A stretch of 64,000 bases of DNA from assembly GCA_900552465.1 (NCBI GenBank), contig URZO01000002.1:66544-130543 (forward strand), written 5' to 3'. Source of the stretch: an uncultured Parabacteroides sp. GTDB taxonomy: Bacteria > Bacteroidota > Bacteroidia > Bacteroidales > Tannerellaceae. Numbering within the stretch: the first letter of the stretch is position 1; every line of letters begins with the position of its first letter. This document shows positions 17,312 through 25,140 of this stretch, piece after piece. A program made the translations under genes and the position numbers. The notes beneath the pieces are model-generated. The model was not told the DNA's origin and made no database searches. It saw nothing but the letters and a program-made list of their open reading frames with translations.

Positions 17312-17794
17312 ATGGCAGAAAATTTAGTAATCAACGACGGAAGCAAAGCAGAGCGATATGAAACGCTTATCCCCCAACTGAAAGCATTGACAGCCGGCGA
17401 ACCCGACGCAGTGGCAAATATGGCAAACATCGCCGCCGCTCTCCGGCAGACATTCGGCTTCTTCTGGGTCGGTTTCTACAGGGTGGAGGAAGACACGTTA
17501 GTATTGGGACCTTTCCAGGGCCCGCTGGCCTGCACGCGCATCCGCTATGGCAAAGGTGTATGTGGCACGGCATGGAAAGAGGCCCGCACGATCGTCGTTC
17601 CGGATGTCGATAAGTTTCCCGGCCACATCGCCTGCAACTCCGCCTCCCGGTCAGAGATAGTAGTACCGGTTATCCGGGATGGCAAGGTTATTGCCATCCT
17701 GGATATAGACAGTGACACAATCAACGCGTTCGATAAAATAGATGTATTGGATTTGGAGAGGATAAACGCGGAGATCGTTTCAACTATCATTTGA
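17312..17794 (+). CDS. msrC: Free methionine-R-sulfoxide reductase (GAF-domain fRMsr)
   Basis: Reduces free methionine-R-sulfoxide in the cytoplasm. It has 160 residues and consists of a single GAF domain. The three redox cysteines, at C74, C84 and C108, keep the spacing (10 and 24) known for E. coli YebR/MsrC. Conserved blocks are FWVGFYRVEEDTLVLGPFQG, YGKGVCGTAW and the end motif GVLDIDS-like AILDIDSD. With the MsrAB at the window start this is a second methionine-repair enzyme in the region, although they are not one operon. Confidence 0.93.
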   Translation: MAENLVINDGSKAERYETLIPQLKALTAGEPDAVANMANIAAALRQTFGFFWVGFYRVEEDTLVLGPFQGPLACTRIRYGKGVCGTAWKEARTIVVPDVDKFPGHIACNSASRSEIVVPVIRDGKVIAILDIDSDTINAFDKIDVLDLERINAEIVSTII

Positions 17795-17822
17795 CCGGTA
17801 TATATTATAATAGAAATTTATA

Positions 17823-18623
17823 TTAAAGTTCGCCAGGGCGTTCTTCTTCCTGTTTATTGCCGCCTGTATTCGGATCATGTTTGCTCATGCTTCCGCTTGC
17901 AGTCTTGCCGCCTTTGCCCTTGCCGTAACGAAGGCTCATCGTAACACGATATTTATCGATTGTTTCGTTCCACCAGGCAAACAGTTTGATATAATCTTTG
18001 TCTCCTTCGATCTCAGCCAATGAATTCAGACGAAAAACAAGTGCTTCGTAAGTAGAGTTGAATAGTTTACGCGCTACAGGTGTCTTAAGCGGCATATTCC
18101 TTTCGCCTGCTTCAGTAGCTCTTTTGGATGAGCACTGGGCACATTCATTATTAGCTGTTTGTAGTTTTGTAAATAATTCATCCAACTTAAGCAACTCGAC
18201 AGATTTTTTAAATGTTTCCGAGCGGGATTCCTCGATCAGTTTATAGTAAGCCCCGGTTTGGTCATCGAAAGAACGTAGATATATTTTTTTATATCGTTCG
18301 ACCAATGGCATTAAAACAGTAGCTGCCACTTTAAATTCGCCATCCAACTCAAGATCGTGAGCGCGTATCCGTGTGAAAATACTTGAACGCAGATTGCTAC
18401 GTGCCTTACCTGTTTTTTTCATAGAATCCGTCCACATACTTTTTGTGATTTTAAAGATACTGTATTCTAATTCACTTACAGCTTCATTAAAAGGATTGAA
18501 TTGTGTTTCAAATTTTGTCACATCTGTATTAGCAGATAAGATTTGTTGAATAATAGCCTGACCTAAAGCTAAAGCTTCACTTAGTTTAAGTTGCGATTTT
18601 GGAAAATTCTGGATTTGTGCCAT
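17823..18623 (-). CDS. DUF6261-like protein with EEERPGEL tail
   Basis: A 266-residue helical soluble protein without signal peptide or membrane segment, resembling Bacteroidales proteins annotated DUF6261. The function is not known to me. Lys-rich helices fill the first 200 residues; a Gly/Lys-rich linker (GKGKGGKTASG) and a loose tail HDPNTGGNKQ then lead to the final EEERPGEL. That octapeptide also ends the HU-like protein at 3368-3808, encoded there by AGA CCA rather than CGC CCT, so the identity is kept at protein level. It is preceded on the same strand by a 42-bp repeat ORF driven by a -7 box at 19026. Confidence 0.7.
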   Translation of the reverse strand: MAQIQNFPKSQLKLSEALALGQAIIQQILSANTDVTKFETQFNPFNEAVSELEYSIFKITKSMWTDSMKKTGKARSNLRSSIFTRIRAHDLELDGEFKVAATVLMPLVERYKKIYLRSFDDQTGAYYKLIEESRSETFKKSVELLKLDELFTKLQTANNECAQCSSKRATEAGERNMPLKTPVARKLFNSTYEALVFRLNSLAEIEGDKDYIKLFAWWNETIDKYRVTMSLRYGKGKGGKTASGSMSKHDPNTGGNKQEEERPGEL

Positions 18624-18669
18624 AGCATTAAAATTTAATTAATAGATTTTTGTTAGAAATTATTTTTTC

Positions 18670-18984
18670 TCAAATAAAAACATTTAACCATACTACAAAT
18701 AAAATATTTCTATTATAAAACGTGTTTTGTAGTAGTACATACAAACTTTTTGTATCAGCAAACATGTTTTGTGATACTTCAAATGAACTTTTTGTATCAA
18801 CAAACCTGTTTTGTGGTACTTCAAACGAACTTTTTGTATCAGCAAACCTCTTTTGTGGTACTTCAAACGAACTTTTTGTATCAACAAACCTCTTTTGTGG
18901 TACTTCAAATGAACTTTTTGTATCAACAAACATGTTTTGTGGTACTACATACAAACTTTTTATATCAGCGAACATGTTTTTCAT
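18670..18984 (-). CDS. Possible repeat peptide (14-residue repeats) upstream of the DUF6261-like gene
   Basis: An open frame of 104 codons covers the 42-bp tandem repeat. The unit reads F-[VA]-D-T-K-S-S-F-E-V-P-Q-[KN]-[RM], with drift to KSLYV at both ends. Support: a canonical minus-strand -7 box (19026-19033) lies 41 bp before its ATG, and the frame leads straight toward the DUF6261-like gene 46 bp away. Against: the opposite strand is also open through the repeat, as period 42 is a multiple of 3. No signal or membrane segment is clear. It could instead be an untranslated, structured leader. Confidence 0.4.
   Translation of the reverse strand: MKNMFADIKSLYVVPQNMFVDTKSSFEVPQKRFVDTKSSFEVPQKRFADTKSSFEVPQNRFVDTKSSFEVSQNMFADTKSLYVLLQNTFYNRNILFVVWLNVFI
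18724..18975. repeat. Six tandem copies of a 42-bp unit
   Basis: Units start at 18724, 18766, 18808, 18850, 18892 and 18934, each exactly 42 bp; the central four are almost identical and the outer two have diverged. Each unit has two related 21-bp halves with TTTTGT near the start and CAAAC near the end, so small hairpins such as TTTGT-ATCA-ACAAA recur. No spacer is present, so this is not CRISPR-like. Copy number probably varies between strains. Confidence 0.9.
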
Positions 18985-19025
18985 GATAAAGAACTATTTT
19001 TACCCTATAACAAACGTATCTGTGG

Positions 19026-19033
19026 CAAAGGTA
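19026..19033 (-). promoter_or_regulatory. -7 box (TACCTTTG) upstream of the 42-bp repeat and DUF6261-like gene
   Basis: TACCTTTG on the minus strand. The transcript would begin near 19019 and read through the repeat into the DUF6261-like gene. No other box lies between the repeat and that gene. Confidence 0.55.
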
Positions 19034-19140
19034 TGATATAAGTTTATATAAACAAGTTTTTATTAAATAAAATCATCTGGAAGTCCACATTTTCCGGACA
19101 TGTATGCAAATATTCCTTTTTATACAGTCTTATAGAAGTG

Positions 19141-19279
19141 TATCAAAAGTCATTCTCATTCCCCTCTTGAGAGGGGGAAGGGGGTGTGTTAAATACATAC
19201 AAGTTGATAATCAATATGTTTACGCTTGACACACCCCTTAATCCCCTCTCAAGAGGGGAAAGAGATAGCTTTTGACATA
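19141..19279. repeat. Large imperfect inverted repeat, dispersed Bacteroidales-type element
   Basis: CCCCTCTTGAGAGGGG (about 19161) and CCCCTCTCAAGAGGGG (about 19243) are the inner cores. Outside them TCAAAAG and CTTTTGA match, and inside them GGGGTGTGT and ACACACCCC match, making a long palindrome with a central loop of about 35 bp. A piece of the same element (GGGGGTGTGTCAAAAG) recurs at 63943, so it is dispersed. No transposase is present. Confidence 0.75.
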
Positions 19280-19292
19280 TCTCCATATAAAA

Positions 19293-19330
19293 GAACAGGC
19301 CTTATAAATAGATATTTATAGGGCCTGTTC
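19293..19330 (-). terminator. Intrinsic terminator of the alpha-2-macroglobulin gene
   Basis: Arms GAACAGGC (19293-19300) and GCCTGTTC (19323-19330) continue inward through AT pairs to an almost 18-bp stem with a tiny loop. On the minus strand a TTTTATAT tract follows. It lies 53 bp after the stop codon. Confidence 0.75.
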
Positions 19331-19383
19331 TAATACGATCCCATGTCAAGCGCGGGAATGGGGCAGTTTTGATAAATCCCGGA

Positions 19384-22300
19384 CTATTTTGTATTGTCTC
19401 CGTAGGACGAAGATACCGTCACCATCTTCCCTTCCGTATTGGCCCGGATCAGATGGTCATACATCGCTTCGACGTAGATCGGCGGCAGGTAGAAGCGGCC
19501 GGGGTAGACGGCACAGAGGTTGATTTTTACCGTCACCTGCCGTCCGGCCGGGAGGTGGTCGATGTAGCTGTAGGCACGGTCGTCGCGGATGTCCTGGTAG
19601 CTGATGGCGGGCGTTTTCGCGTCTGCCGCACCGTCACTCAGGAAGTGTGTGTTGAGGATTTCCCATCCGGCGGGAAAGACTTCGGTGAGCACCAGGTTGT
19701 TCACGCCATGTGACGAGGGGTTGCGAATGGTGACGACGGCCGTAAAGTTCGTGCCCTGCGGCAAGGCGGAGGCGTCGACAGGACGGCCTGCCGGGTCTGT
19801 ATAGCTGACGGCGAGGGAGAGGCCGTTCGCGTAGGCCTCTTCACGGCCTTCGGCGGGGATGCCTTCGGTGATGAGGCGGGCGAAGAGCGTGGACTTGCCA
19901 GTGTTCCGGATCTCTAAGGAGGCGGAAGTGGCGGCCTTGTCGAGCAGGGTCTTCGTCCAGATGTTCTTTGTCGTGGAGACGTTCTCCGTCTTGCCGGCGG
20001 AGGTGTAGGAGAAGTCCATCGAGGCGGCCGTCTTGTAGCGCTTCATATAGCCGGAGAGGGCGATGAGGCTGAAGGCCGTCTCCTGCGTACTGAGCCAGTC
20101 GTCGGAGGCGAGCGTCTTCGAGATTTCATCGGCCAGGCGGGTGGCAGGGGCGCTTTCGCCGATCAGGCAGAGCGTCATTAGGCGGATGGAGCGGTCGCGG
20201 AGGTCGCTGCCGAAAGTCTGGTCGTACTCGGTGTAGGCGGTCGTCAGTTCCGTTGTCTTGGCGGTCAGCTCGCGCGCGACATCCGCCCGTCCGGCAAGGG
20301 CGTAGGCGGAGGCCAACAGCCAGCGGCTCATGGGCTGAAGCGTCTTGCTCTCCTTCAAGCGGTTCATCGCTCCCACTTCGGCCGATCCGGCGAGGGCAAG
20401 GACGTAGAGGCGGTAGGCCTGCGTCATTTCTTCGGAGCGTTCGTAATAGGATGTGACCGGTTTCCAGCCGCGGGCCGTGCGCACGAGGTTGCCGACGACG
20501 CTGCGTCGCATGGCATCGGGCACGAGGTAGCCCTTTGCGGCAGCTTCGGTCAGGAAATGCGTAGCGTAGACCGTTCCCCAGGCGTTGCTGCTTGTCCCGC
20601 CGGGCCAGTAGGAGAAGGCGCCGTCTACCGTCTGGTAGGAACGCAGGCGGCGGATGACTTCTTTTACAGAATCTTCAGTCGATGCCAAATCATAGGTAGT
20701 TGTCCCCGTAGGGGCGATTCGCGAACCGCCCTCTTTCCCATCATTTTCACAAAATTCCCGTAAATATAATTGCGGGAATCCCTTCGACGTGATCTGCTCC
20801 ACACATCCATGTGGATATCCCAACAGATAACCGAGGCGTGATGATAGATTGACCGGCTGCACGTCCGATATCTCGAGCGTGAGGCTATTCGTCCCTGCCG
20901 TGCCCGGCATCGTGAGGGTTCCTTTCCATGATTTTCCGGCTTCGAGCGTGACGGGGGTCACTTTGACCTGCGGACGACGGACGCTGCGGATCTCGAGGTC
21001 TGTCTCGTAGACCGATTCCTCGCCCTTGCCGGTGGCGGTGATCGTCACCCGTCCGGCTCCTGGATGGTCTTTCACGCGGATGCGGAACTGCGCTAGCTTG
21101 TCGCCCGTCTCCGCGAAGTTCAGCGTGCAGGCAGCTTCGCCGACAACCTCCATATTGTCGCTGCATGAGATGGTGATGCGGACATCGCCGACGCCTTTCT
21201 CCGTGGCGAAGACAGTGGCGGGAACGGCCATCTCCTCTCCCACGCCGATCACGCGCGGAAGGGTGCCGAGCAGCATCACGGGCTTGCGCACCATGACGCT
21301 CTTCTCGGCGTTTCCGTATGCCTCGCCATCACCGGCAACGACCATCATACGGACACGGCCGTTGTAGTTGGGCATTCGGAACGTGTGCTGCCGCTTCTCC
21401 CCTTTTCCGAGGGAGAACGGGCCGGCAAACTGCACGACTGGCTTGAAGCGGTTGACGATTGCCTTCGGGCCTTTGTTGAGCGCGTCGTCACCGCCGATGC
21501 TGAACAGTTGCTCGATACGTCCACCGTATGCGCCGACAACGTAGTTATAGAGATCCCAGGTGCTGACGCCCAATGCCTCGCGCGCGTTGAATGCCTTCCA
21601 GGGGTCGGGCGTGCGGAAGTGGGTGAGGTCGAGCAGCCCTTCGTCGACGATAGCTAAAGTATAGGCCATCGGACGTCCGTTCTTCTCCAAGACGGTGACG
21701 GTGTAGGGGGCCTCGGGCTTGATCTCATCCGCTGTCCGGATGACGGGCGCGAGGTGGCTGCCGGGGGATGTCACGGTGAAGGGGACGACGCCGTACATGC
21801 GGATCGGCAGGTCGTTTTTCGTCACGCCGTGCGGCTGGAGGAGTGTTATATATAGGTACGCGTTGGGCTGCATCTCCTCCGTGACGGCGAGGTGGAGGGT
21901 GGTCTGCCCTTCCGTGCAGTCGTGTTCGCTGATGGAGAGCAGTCTTGTACCGTTCTCGATGCTGACGATGGCGCGGCTGCCTTTCGCGGATGGGAAGGTG
22001 ACGGTCATCTTCTCACCCGGCGCGTAGGTATCTTTGTCGGTCTTGAAACTTAACATCGTGGCGGATGAAGAGCCGTCGGCATCGCGCCGCCCTTCGCCGT
22101 AGGGCCAGTCGAAGTAGCTCATCACGCCTGTGGAGTGTTTGCTTTCGGGGTCTTTCACCGAGATGAAGTAGGTGCCCCATTCGTTGTCGGCGAAGGAGAG
22201 GCGGAAGTTGGCGGTTCCGTCGGCGCCTGTCCGGATGGAGAAGGTTTTGACGGGTTTGTTGTAGGAATCGGAGACGTAATTGGCCAACTGGCTGTTGTCT

Positions 22301-24984
22301 GAGCTCCACCACCAATACCAGTAGACTTTGTAGACCTTCACCTCGAGTTCGGTGTTGGCGGCTGCCTGGCCGGTGTAGTCGACCGAGGCTGCGGTGTAGG
22401 TGTAGTCCGTTCCGGTGTTCAACTGCTCCTTATCCTGCTGGGGCGAACGGATGCCGGCGTAGCGCGCATAGGGCGAATAGAGCGCCCGGTCGGCGTCGAT
22501 GCTGAAATCGCCGGATTCTTCATAGACGCGGGTCACGAAGTTGGCCAGCAGCATGCCGGGGGCCGAGGCGCCGATCTCGAAGCGGGCGGTAATGGTGGCG
22601 TTGCCCGCGGCGTCGGTCACGCCGGAGATGAGTTTGCTTTCTTTGCTGTTGAAGACTTTCGAGGGATCGTCGAACGTGAAGTTCTTATAGCCTGTGAAGG
22701 TAGTCGGGGTCGAGATAAAGGTTCCCTGGATATCATATTTGAGGTTGCGGGCAGTGGCGCCTTGCAGCCATTCGACGTGCATACCGGCATCGAAGGGCTT
22801 ACCGCGGAGCAAATTTTTTTTGGGCATCGTGAGGGAGATCTTCAGGCGGTTCGGCTTGATCGTCTCGATGCGCAGGCGCTTGGTGAAGGTGACGCCGCCG
22901 ACACTCACGTTGATGTTCCAGGCGCCTGTCGGGGCATCGGCCTCGGTCGGCATATCGAAGGTGTAGAGGCCGGAGACTCCTTTCGTCTGCGTCTGCCGGA
23001 GGTAGAGCTGGCCGAGGGGATTATAGAGTTCCATGATAACGGGATGGCCCGCGGGGAGCTTCCGGGTACGGTCGTTCAGCATAAAGCTGAGGTGGAGCGT
23101 GTCGCCCGGACGCCAGACGCCGCGGTCGCCGTAGATGAATCCTTTGATGCCTTTCTGGACGACTTCGCCGGAGACGTCGAATGAGCTTAACGATAGCGCC
23201 GAACCACCGTCCACGCGGAGATACGAGCGTTGCGCGCCGAGCGAGGCGACGAGGTAGAAGGGTTTGCCTGTCGCAAGGGGCAGGACGACTTGTCCCTTGT
23301 CGTCCGTCGTGCCTGTGGCAAGCTCCTGGTGCTGGTAGTTGCAGGCGGTGACTTTCACGCCGTGTTCGGGATGGGTGCTGAGGAGGTTGTGGACGAGGAC
23401 GGTCATCGTGTTGTCTTCGCCGCTCATCGCCATCAGGCCGAGGTTGGTGGCGAGGACGTTCTTTCCGGTCGTCGTGTTGGAATAGTAGCTGTTCGAGCAG
23501 GGATCATTACGCTCCGAGTAGTTATAGTCTGACCAGTTGAAGTCGCCGTTGTAATAGTAGTAACCGCCTTCGTCGAAACGGCTACTCTCTTCCTTGAATT
23601 TGATTTCGTCTTCGGCAAGGAGTTGCTCCTTGCTTGTCTTGACGAGGTCCGGACAGGGCCAGGCGGAGAGGTCGCGGTTGAACGACAGCTCGATGCGGTA
23701 GATGGCACCCGGCTCGGGGTCAATCAGCGATTTCAGGTCGAGGGCGTAGGTGTTCCATTCGGTGAGGTCGTGTGTCGGATCGTCGTCGAGGAAGATCGTT
23801 TTGCGGGCGACAAGACGGCCGATGCGCATAAGGTCGCCCGTACCGTCGAGGTTGTTCACCTGGAGGAACTGCCCGATGTTCTGTTCGAGTATCTTGATGA
23901 CGCGTACGACCACGCCGCGCAGGTAGACGGCCTGGAAGGGGACGCTGAGCTGCGTGGACTGGGGGATGATCACGCCGTCGCCGATAAAGCGGACGTCGGG
24001 CTGCAATTGGTTGACTTCGATCTGGCGGACGATGCTTTCGGGAAGGGTCAGGCCGTTCTTGCTGCGTATATTTTTACTCAGATGGACATTCAGGGCGCCT
24101 TTGGTGCCGGCGTCGGGATAGAGACGGAGCTTATTGCCGTCTACGTTGACGGCGTCTGACTTATTTTTGTCAATCCAGGCGAGGCCTTGCATATTCTGCG
24201 CGGCGTCGAGGAGCTTCGTGAAGGTGACTTCGATGTAGCGTTCGGGTTCCTGAATATATTGTACATCATAGACATTGAAATCGTTCATCGCGGGGATGTC
24301 GACCGAGAGGAGTTCGCCTTCGGGCACCTTCAGCTTGTTCGGCGCGACTGAGAGGGTGAAGGCGCGTGCCCTCTCCGCCCCTGCCTGGAGGTTGGCGATG
24401 GAAACCTGGTGCTTCTTCCCGTCCGGGCTATGCTGCCAGACGGCATCGGCTTTCTCCGAGAAGCGGACGAGCGGCTCTACAGTTTCGGGCGCTTCCTTAT
24501 CGGGGGTGAAAAGGGTGCAGACGAGGTCGTAGCCGTTCTCATTCTTCCCATTAATATCGAAGGATTGGAGGTTGCCGCGCAGGGCGAGCGGCAGGGTGGC
24601 GAAGTCGAAGGTGAAATGTTCGTCTTTGCCCTCGGTGTCGAACCATTCGGAGAGGTCGGCGCTGACCTCGTAGCGGGTGTCACGCTCGAAGCCTTTGGCG
24701 GGTTTGAAGACGATTGTCCGGTTATTCTCGAAGGTGAATTCTCCGGCCGTCTCGGGCTTGATGCGGATCAGCTTGCGAAGGTGATCCGGCTTGATGCGGT
24801 CAGCGGGTATTGTCTGGTTGAAGATCAGGTAGACGGGCGTGTACCTGGAGATTGTTCCGGAGGTGAAGGCCTCCACATACGGGCTGAAGGGCAGCTCTTC
24901 GCCTTCCCCGCTCCTTGTTTCCTTACATCCGCCGACTAATAGTAAAAGGCAGCAGGCATAAACATAATACAGATACTTTGCCAT
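19384..24984 (-). CDS. Bacterial alpha-2-macroglobulin, lipoprotein, thioester type
   Basis: A very large (1866-residue) periplasmic protease-trap protein. The N-terminus MAKYLYYVYACCLLLLVGGC is a lipoprotein signal with the lipid Cys at residue 20. Extended macroglobulin-like domains fill the first two thirds, including a bait-region-like stretch. The thioester motif GCVEQ is intact with Cys1394, followed by the alpha-helical toroid (AFSYWPGGTSSNAWGTVYATHFL) and a C-terminal receptor-like domain. The family can trap proteases through the thioester. E. coli YfhM pairs with PbpC, but no pbpC is present here. It is a single-gene unit ended by the hairpin at 19293-19330. Confidence 0.93.
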   Translation of the reverse strand: MAKYLYYVYACCLLLLVGGCKETRSGEGEELPFSPYVEAFTSGTISRYTPVYLIFNQTIPADRIKPDHLRKLIRIKPETAGEFTFENNRTIVFKPAKGFERDTRYEVSADLSEWFDTEGKDEHFTFDFATLPLALRGNLQSFDINGKNENGYDLVCTLFTPDKEAPETVEPLVRFSEKADAVWQHSPDGKKHQVSIANLQAGAERARAFTLSVAPNKLKVPEGELLSVDIPAMNDFNVYDVQYIQEPERYIEVTFTKLLDAAQNMQGLAWIDKNKSDAVNVDGNKLRLYPDAGTKGALNVHLSKNIRSKNGLTLPESIVRQIEVNQLQPDVRFIGDGVIIPQSTQLSVPFQAVYLRGVVVRVIKILEQNIGQFLQVNNLDGTGDLMRIGRLVARKTIFLDDDPTHDLTEWNTYALDLKSLIDPEPGAIYRIELSFNRDLSAWPCPDLVKTSKEQLLAEDEIKFKEESSRFDEGGYYYYNGDFNWSDYNYSERNDPCSNSYYSNTTTGKNVLATNLGLMAMSGEDNTMTVLVHNLLSTHPEHGVKVTACNYQHQELATGTTDDKGQVVLPLATGKPFYLVASLGAQRSYLRVDGGSALSLSSFDVSGEVVQKGIKGFIYGDRGVWRPGDTLHLSFMLNDRTRKLPAGHPVIMELYNPLGQLYLRQTQTKGVSGLYTFDMPTEADAPTGAWNINVSVGGVTFTKRLRIETIKPNRLKISLTMPKKNLLRGKPFDAGMHVEWLQGATARNLKYDIQGTFISTPTTFTGYKNFTFDDPSKVFNSKESKLISGVTDAAGNATITARFEIGASAPGMLLANFVTRVYEESGDFSIDADRALYSPYARYAGIRSPQQDKEQLNTGTDYTYTAASVDYTGQAAANTELEVKVYKVYWYWWWSSDNSQLANYVSDSYNKPVKTFSIRTGADGTANFRLSFADNEWGTYFISVKDPESKHSTGVMSYFDWPYGEGRRDADGSSSATMLSFKTDKDTYAPGEKMTVTFPSAKGSRAIVSIENGTRLLSISEHDCTEGQTTLHLAVTEEMQPNAYLYITLLQPHGVTKNDLPIRMYGVVPFTVTSPGSHLAPVIRTADEIKPEAPYTVTVLEKNGRPMAYTLAIVDEGLLDLTHFRTPDPWKAFNAREALGVSTWDLYNYVVGAYGGRIEQLFSIGGDDALNKGPKAIVNRFKPVVQFAGPFSLGKGEKRQHTFRMPNYNGRVRMMVVAGDGEAYGNAEKSVMVRKPVMLLGTLPRVIGVGEEMAVPATVFATEKGVGDVRITISCSDNMEVVGEAACTLNFAETGDKLAQFRIRVKDHPGAGRVTITATGKGEESVYETDLEIRSVRRPQVKVTPVTLEAGKSWKGTLTMPGTAGTNSLTLEISDVQPVNLSSRLGYLLGYPHGCVEQITSKGFPQLYLREFCENDGKEGGSRIAPTGTTTYDLASTEDSVKEVIRRLRSYQTVDGAFSYWPGGTSSNAWGTVYATHFLTEAAAKGYLVPDAMRRSVVGNLVRTARGWKPVTSYYERSEEMTQAYRLYVLALAGSAEVGAMNRLKESKTLQPMSRWLLASAYALAGRADVARELTAKTTELTTAYTEYDQTFGSDLRDRSIRLMTLCLIGESAPATRLADEISKTLASDDWLSTQETAFSLIALSGYMKRYKTAASMDFSYTSAGKTENVSTTKNIWTKTLLDKAATSASLEIRNTGKSTLFARLITEGIPAEGREEAYANGLSLAVSYTDPAGRPVDASALPQGTNFTAVVTIRNPSSHGVNNLVLTEVFPAGWEILNTHFLSDGAADAKTPAISYQDIRDDRAYSYIDHLPAGRQVTVKINLCAVYPGRFYLPPIYVEAMYDHLIRANTEGKMVTVSSSYGDNTK

Positions 24985-25030
24985 ATTTCCTGAATTTTAA
25001 CGGTTACATACTTAAGAAACAGTTTTTTTG

Positions 25031-25038
25031 CGAATATA
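25031..25038 (-). promoter_or_regulatory. Weak -7 box (TATATTCG) for the alpha-2-macroglobulin gene
   Basis: One mismatch to TAnnTTTG, 46 bp before the ATG at 24984. It is the best candidate in the gap. Confidence 0.3.
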
Positions 25039-25106
25039 GCTATTTTATATGAAGATTATTCGGCGATTTATTACCAAATGGTAATTTTTCATTCGCTATA
25101 AAAGAC

Positions 25107-25114
25107 TACTTTTG
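25107..25114 (+). promoter_or_regulatory. Candidate -7 box (TACTTTTG) for the second MATE gene
   Basis: A TAnnTTTG match 26 bp before the ATG at 25141. A purine-rich AAAAAGAGAGA lies just before the start. Confidence 0.6.
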
Positions 25115-25140
25115 CCTCCCGATATTAAAAAGAGAGATTT

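Noticed and set aside
17248..17430. 61-codon extension of the MATE protein
   Set aside because: It overlaps msrC and its promoter and has no MATE similarity.
18724..18975. CRISPR-like array
   Set aside because: Units are directly adjacent with no unique spacers, and no cas genes are present.
18722..19036. Plus-strand frames through the 42-bp repeat (about 78-104 codons)
   Set aside because: A 42-bp period keeps frames open on both strands; no promoter box leads into the plus-strand frames, while the minus strand has one.
19141..19279. Invertible promoter switch
   Set aside because: The central loop holds no clear -7 box, and no site-specific recombinase gene is nearby.
23623..24159. Plus-strand open frame of 178 codons opposite the alpha-2-macroglobulin gene
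   Set aside because: Shadow frame; the true product on the minus strand is certain.
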